From Gaeumannomyces sp. JS-464 (Eukaryota; Ascomycota; Sordariomycetes; Magnaporthales; Magnaporthaceae): a stretch of DNA of 64,000 nt. Positions 59,401 to 64,000 of the stretch are shown here, in pieces. A program made the position numbers and the translations under genes. The notes under the pieces were generated by a model. It did no database searches. It was not told the DNA's origin and was given only the letters and a program-made list of their open reading frames with translations. Numbering within the stretch: the stretch's first letter is position 1; every line of letters begins with the position of its first letter. The DNA lies in contig NGZR01000001.1 of the NCBI GenBank assembly GCA_002197995.1, positions 10,602,001 to 10,666,000 of the forward strand, given 5' to 3'.

Positions 59401-60788
59401 ACCAAAATGCCCGTCTCAACGCCATGTTTGTGCGGCGAGTGCGCGACGACCCGCCCGAGCTGAGGGTTCCGCCCGACGTCCCAGGCGGGCCGTCGGCGTG
59501 GCGGCCAGCGTCCGAGTGGGAGAACCCGATCTGGGGCTGGATCATCACCAACTACGCCGACTACGGAATCCAGCTCTTCCGCACCGACGGCGCCTTTTAC
59601 CGCGAGGTTCGCTTCGGCGGGCCGCTGGGCGCTCTGGCCGCACCCAAGTGGGTTCCCTTTGCGCCCGACCCTGCCGCGGCCGCCGACCCCAACACCTCGC
59701 AGCTCGACCTGCTGGCCACGCGCCTAACGGACCCCGTGTACCTCACGGGCTTCTGGCACATGATCACGACGGCGCAGGACAGCCTCCCGCCCGCGCCGAC
59801 GGCCTACGCGCAGTTCCTCAACTCCATCGTCGGCAAGCCGCTGGCGCTGGTCAACATGGGCTGGTCGCTCGAGCTGGACGGCCCGCCACTCGAGATCCAG
59901 TCGACCAACGCGTCCGTCAACAAGCCCGAGCGCATGCTGACGGCGCCGGCGAACCCGGACGACAAGAGCAAGCGCTACAACTTCCAGGTCCGCCTGGGCA
60001 ACCGCGAGAGCGAGCACGACGGGCTGGTTGGCTACTTTGACACGACAGCGGCGCCCGACAAGGTCCAGGACGCGTTCGACATGGCCTACATCAACACCTT
60101 CTTCGCCCCAGATCCGCGCAGGAACGAGCAGCCCCTGTCGCCTCTCAGGCGCCTCAACTCGGACACGTATCCGACCCTCACGCCCTACTGGCAAGCGCCC
60201 TTCCCGACGGCTCCGCCGTACGACCCGGCCAGCGTCGTGTCGGCGCAAACGTACGACGACCATCGCAACCGCCGCATGGCCGTCTACGGCGCCATCGTCG
60301 ACCCCTTCACGCCGGTGCACGCCTACAGCAGCCTGCTGCCGCCGCGTACGCTGCAGCTGCCCGGCTGGACGTGGCAGGCCGCCCTGAACAACATGACGGC
60401 ATTTTTCCACGCCGGGCCCATAGTGCTGGTCAGCGATGTGGGTGGCTATAACGGCGAGCCGTTGACAGCCAAGAACTGGCGCGATGTGCCGGCCCGAAAC
60501 GTCGCGTTGCCGGGGCTGGGTGCTGGGGACTGGAACTGGCTGCAGCCGTTTGATCTGGTCACGGAGGAGCTGCTGCGAGCTGGTTCGGGCTCAGACAGAG
60601 GTGAGACGAGTGACGACGGTGCAGATGAAGTGGATGATGGCGTCGCACCTGTCTTCAATGCGTACGGCATCGAGAAGAAGGGCAATCTCGACAAGCCGGG
60701 GTTCGAGGCGGGTCCGTACACGGCTGTTGAGGGGTTCTTACAGCTGCGGAACCCACTGATGATGCCCAAGCCGGAGAAGCCAGTGTAG
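56500..60788 (+). CDS. giant uncharacterised protein (about 1,430 aa) next to DUF6603
   Basis: The start is MASDGPVLLPVQLDAFVLNP. An early frame break near 56590 leads into YTFLRLDNFLLQPNVQSHT. Then come HGVYLHWTLPRCYRAG, RWLVVRQILVDS, YYLIGWHWKPDVDPL, a coiled coil (KIAELEKRIKGLAGDVDKLK) near residue 550, and MVVTYQVEWGLPPALKAFI. An in-frame TAG at 58509 sits between PLPTGK and YPQFHDQK. The frame then continues without break to the end: PWFPLYAEWEAEYTHVPW, FRFLKFNIVDKFGQAL, NPIWGWIITNYADYGIQLF and ...LMMPKPEKPV. There is no signal peptide or membrane segment; aromatic, beta-type composition. I do not recognise a family. The reading on both sides of the TAG clearly belongs to one protein, so either the base is wrong, the stop is read through, or the gene is split. 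Confidence 0.7.
58509..58511 (+). other. in-frame TAG inside the 1,430-aa gene
   Basis: The only stop within the large frame. The flanking GTAGTACCCGCAG is too short (13 nt) for a spliceosomal intron. Confidence 0.7.
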
Positions 60789-60935
60789 AGCAGGCAGTTA
60801 ACATGCTCACTTTTTTTCCTTTGACGTCGCTTGTGCACGCTGCGAGCCGACAAATCTCAAGGGGTTAACATTTTCCAATTATCCGACTTTATTGGGCGTC
60901 TATATTGATCACCTCCATAACGACCTAGCGATCAT

Positions 60936-61809
60936 CTACAAAACCTTCAGGTGCGTAAAGGCACCAGGCTTGTCCTCCCTCGAGACATAAAACACATGGT
61001 TCAGGCGGTTGGCAGTGCTGACAGATATCTGCGTCGTGGCGTTGGCCTTGGGGCTGCCCTCGATATAGTCGGGCTTCTGCCACTTGCCATCGACCTTGAC
61101 GATGCGGCGCAGGTTGTCCTTGGAGTCGGTGTAGTACAGGTACACCTTGTTCTCGAAAAAGGACAGGCCGATGGTGGTGGACTCCTTGGCGTCGTTGGTG
61201 TTGGCAATGTTCCAGCCCTGCTTGTCGTTGACCGAGAACTCCATTAGGTGGCTCTCGATGCCCTCCTGGTACACGACGTAGCGCTTGCCAGAGCCGCCGT
61301 CGGCCTGGGCGTCGTAATAGCTGCCCAGCGACGAGTTGGGCAGGATGGCCTGGCTCTGCAGGTACGTGCTGGTCGACCCCGTCTCGAGGTCGTACTCCTT
61401 GAGCGTCGTCTCCTGCGCGTTGGTGCCGTTGAGGTAGTAGACCCAAGCCGAGTCGCCCGAGCTGGCCAGGTCGACCTTGAGGTTCGCCATGGCCGTCGTG
61501 TTGAGCTGCTGGTAGACGGGGCTGACGATGGAGACGTTGTTGACTGTCTGCTGTGTTGGCGTCGAGCCTGGGGCGCGTCACGCCCACAACGAGGTTGACG
61601 CCGCGGTATGTGGCCGCGGCCAGCTCCGAGGGGTTGAGGATGTTGCCCCGATGATCGTCATCATCGGCCGCGAACAGGACCTGCTCGCCCTTGGACTTGT
61701 CGCCCGTCCGAAGCGAGAGGCCCAGCTGGCCGGCCTTGGTGTTGTAGAAGAGCTGGATGCTCTTCTCGTCGGGCACAGCCGGGTTGACAAGCGTTGCGAT
61801 GGCAGGCAT
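60936..61809 (-). CDS. beta-propeller lectin-like protein (AAL/fucose-lectin type, tentative)
   Basis: The start MPAIATLVNPAVPDEKS leads to about 291 aa. Regularly spaced strands carry the Y-Y motif of AAL-type propeller blades: IQLFYNTKAGQLGLSL, SAWVYYLNGTNAQET, RYVVYQEGIESHLMEF, VYLYYTDSKDNLRRIV and NHVFYVSREDKPGAF. Each is followed by an acidic or Gly-Trp turn (DKQGW, DGKW). Fungal proteins of this shape are often called fucose-specific lectins, secreted or cytosolic; here no signal peptide is seen. Sugar-binding residues cannot be confirmed. One base is missing or extra in a C-run near 61570, shifting the frame between VGVTRP and QQTVNNVSIVSPVYQQ. It lies tail-to-tail with the 1,430-aa gene (147 bp apart) and divergent from the next large gene. 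Confidence 0.62.
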
Positions 61810-62621
61810 GGCGACGGCAGAAAAATGTCAGAGGCAGATGTCAGGCAGAGAACAACGATGAATGACTACCTAGGCGTACCAGTGTCCAGGCTGGCTAACA
61901 AAAACTCGTCAAGAGAGGAGCAAACCGGCGACAAAAGAACAAATTCCCGGGGACGGCCAGACTCCCCAAAGTTCCAGCCCCTTCCGCGATTCTCGCCTCC
62001 CCTCACATGCCCGCCTCCTCGCGCGGCGAGCAGAAGTCCAGGCGGGGTCGAGCCTCTAAAGACGCCTCCTGCACCACCAGCCAGCTGAAGACTTAAAAAG
62101 CAAACAACACGCGCAGGTGATACGACGACTTGCCAGAAAGCAAATGATATTTCGACGACGCATGCAGCCAATGCAACCTTCGTCGGAGATGTTGGTTTGC
62201 ACTCCAGGGCCTGTGGCCTTTAACGCTGTCCCGCGCCCCGACAGATGCATAATATCGAAGCTGTTGTCACACTACAGGTGCAGGTTTAGCCCAGCTCCAT
62301 CAGCTGCGATAGGCCCAGCGGGATTCCCTTTCTGGGACCAGCTGCATGATTTAGACCCCAGACGCAGAGCCAGCTCACCGGTTGGGCCTGCGCCTACACG
62401 GTCTAGAACAGTGAGGGGTCCATCACAGCACAGCACTACGGCGCGGCACCGGATTGCGTCGGTGTTCCTTCCAGCGTGGTGCTCTGTCGACCACCTCGGC
62501 CCCAAGGGCCCTCCGCGCAGCCCCTGACGCGCCTACGCGCCTGTCGACCCCGACCCAGAGCACACCTCTTGCTTAGCTCTGGTGCAGCAAGCTCTCCGAT
62601 CGCCGAGACATCACCGCCAAC
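61810..62621. promoter_or_regulatory. divergent intergenic region
   Basis: 812 bp between the lectin-like gene and the terminal large gene, which diverge. No gene is supported; probably both promoters. Confidence 0.4.
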
Positions 62622-64000
62622 ATGGCCATCTTCTCAGGAGGCAAAAGCACGGCCATCAACTCGCCTCGCCACTTGACGCTCCGCCATGCCCGCAAAGTAG
62701 CCGAGGCGCAGCGGCGCGAGCTCAACCTGCCCGAGCCGGCCGAGGCCAGGGCTCTGCAGGTGATGAGCCTGCCGAGCTCCTCCAAGACCCTGTCGTTTGC
62801 TGTGGCCACCGCCGCGGAGGAAGACGATTCGGATCCGCTTGACAATGTCGAGCTCAAGCCTGGCGAGGAGAAGCTCAACTCGTTCTGGGCGCCTGGCCTG
62901 ATTGCGGGACGCGCGCGCCGCATCAGGGTCCGCCAGGAGATCGACGCCAAGAATGGCGTCGGCGACAAGGCGAGGCGAGAAACTGCGGCTGACGGCCGAG
63001 CAAGACTTCTTCGTCGACGCGCCGCAGTTTTCCCTGCCTGATGGCAGCGTGCATTCGGTGCATCCGCCGGCGGGCTACGCGGACGATGCCCGGGTACTAC
63101 CGCACATCGTTCTCACAGACCCCCATCTGCCGTGGGAGCGTGATGGCAGCCCCCTGAGCGAGGGCGAGGGCGATCCGGATCCGCGAAACCGGGTGCCGTG
63201 GCTCGTGCTCGTCTCGTTTGAACAGGACGAGCTTCGGCTGCCCCCAGAGGATCTGGAAGGCATATTCAAGGCCACCAGCGCAGGTGTCATCAAGCCCGTG
63301 AAGCAGTCGCCGACCATGACGGTCAACACGAGCATCGAGGACCTGTGGTCGCTGGGCTCAGGCGATGTGATGTCTCCCGTTACCTCCGACCTCGGTCCAA
63401 AGACCATGAAAGACAGCCGCGGCGACTTTGTCTTCCTCAAGTCGGAGCTCTTCCGTGACCTCTTTTCCAAATTCGGCCCTTCGGGCAAGCGGATCGACTC
63501 TGCGACGCCCGACACGACAGCCTACCGCTTCATGTCGCACGTGCGCAAGATCAACGGCTCTGGCATGGCGCTGGCCGGCGTCGAGGACACGGCCATATTC
63601 TCCATCGTGATCGGCAGTCGTGCCGGCCCGCTCGACAAGACGACGCCAACAGTGGTTTCGACGCACCTGCTCTCGATCGAGGGTGTCGAGGACATGAAGC
63701 TTCCAGTGGCGTCCAAGTACGTGGCCCTGTGCTCGCTGCATAGCTGGAACTACACAGTGCAGCCTCCGCTCATGCTCAACGTACATGAGGGCTTCGTCGA
63801 CCTTGGCCGCAAGCTCGACGTCCTCGGCTCGCCCAAGCGCATACTAGATCATGTGCGTTCTAGCACCAACGCCGCGTCCGCCAGAGTAGCAGCGCGACTG
63901 GCCGACGGCTACTCGATGGTGCGCTACCGGATGCAGACGGGAGAGATCACGGCGGCGCTCTTCCGGGGGCCCTTCACGCCGACGGTTGTCCCACCGCTGC
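62622..64000 (+). CDS. large uncharacterised protein, partial (runs off the window)
   Basis: ATG 62622 reads MAIFSGGKSTAINSPRHLTL, then VELKPGEEKLNSFWAPGLIA. A frame break near 62970 leads to KLRLTAEQDFFVDAPQFSLP, and the frame stays open to the last base: VPWLVLVSFEQDELRLP, TAYRFMSHVRKINGSGMAL, LLSIEGVEDMKLP, YVALCSLHSWNYTVQPP and MVRYRMQTGEITAALFRGPF. At least 460 codons are visible. No signal peptide, membrane helix or known domain is recognised. Composition (beta-rich, aromatic, few Cys) and position next to the DUF6603, 1,430-aa and lectin-like genes suggest a common system; that is inference. Confidence 0.65.

Overview
The window is a piece of a filamentous ascomycete nuclear genome, probably Pezizomycotina and possibly Sordariomycetes. 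Genes are GC-rich and monocistronic. Introns are short (about 50-70 nt), with GTAAGT-like donors, CTAAC branch sites and CAG/TAG acceptors. The families are typically fungal: Zn2Cys6 factor, GT32, cupredoxin-like secreted protein, DUF7025-type AAA ATPase, MFS sugar permease. One AT-shifted block looks like the product of repeat-induced point mutation (RIP).

Layout. 1-26.6 kb is a gene-bearing arm. It holds a single-pass Cys-rich membrane protein, a GNAT acetyltransferase behind a triplet microsatellite, a MetE-like methyltransferase, a divergent permease / GH2 beta-galactosidase pair (a likely lactose-use module), an 85-residue two-exon gene, a secreted cupredoxin-like protein, a GT32 mannosyltransferase, a secreted collagen-like chitin-binding protein, a Zn2Cys6 regulator, an unknown Ser-rich protein, a METTL21-type methyltransferase whose start abuts 27 Cs, and a SnoaL-like 'pathogen-related' protein. 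26.6-30.2 kb is a broken SRPK-like kinase gene. A complete 1,862-bp Fot1/pogo element, with inverted repeats and TA duplications, sits in one of its introns.

30.2-43.2 kb is a transposon graveyard without intact genes. It contains a Tad1-like LINE RNase H relic, two Mutator-like (MULE) copies (one bounded by inverted repeats and an 8-bp duplication, with a paralogous empty site), a PIF/Harbinger transposase relic, a 730-bp direct repeat, tRNA-like pieces and a long hairpin. At its right edge lies an AAA ATPase gene with a CAA-to-TAA-like stop in its first exon. 46.2-49 kb carries a NAPE-PLD-like metallo-hydrolase and a DUF2306 membrane protein.

50-64 kb is the most novel part: a DUF6603 giant (about 1,700 aa), a divergent uncharacterised giant (about 1,430 aa), a YY-motif beta-propeller lectin-like protein, and a further large protein running off the window. 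I recognise no pathway for this block, and it is the best candidate for an undescribed system.

Caveat: many conserved genes carry 1-nt frame breaks, often in G or C runs. Assembly indels explain these better than mass gene decay, so the frame breaks are described rather than treated as pseudogenisation outside the RIP block.
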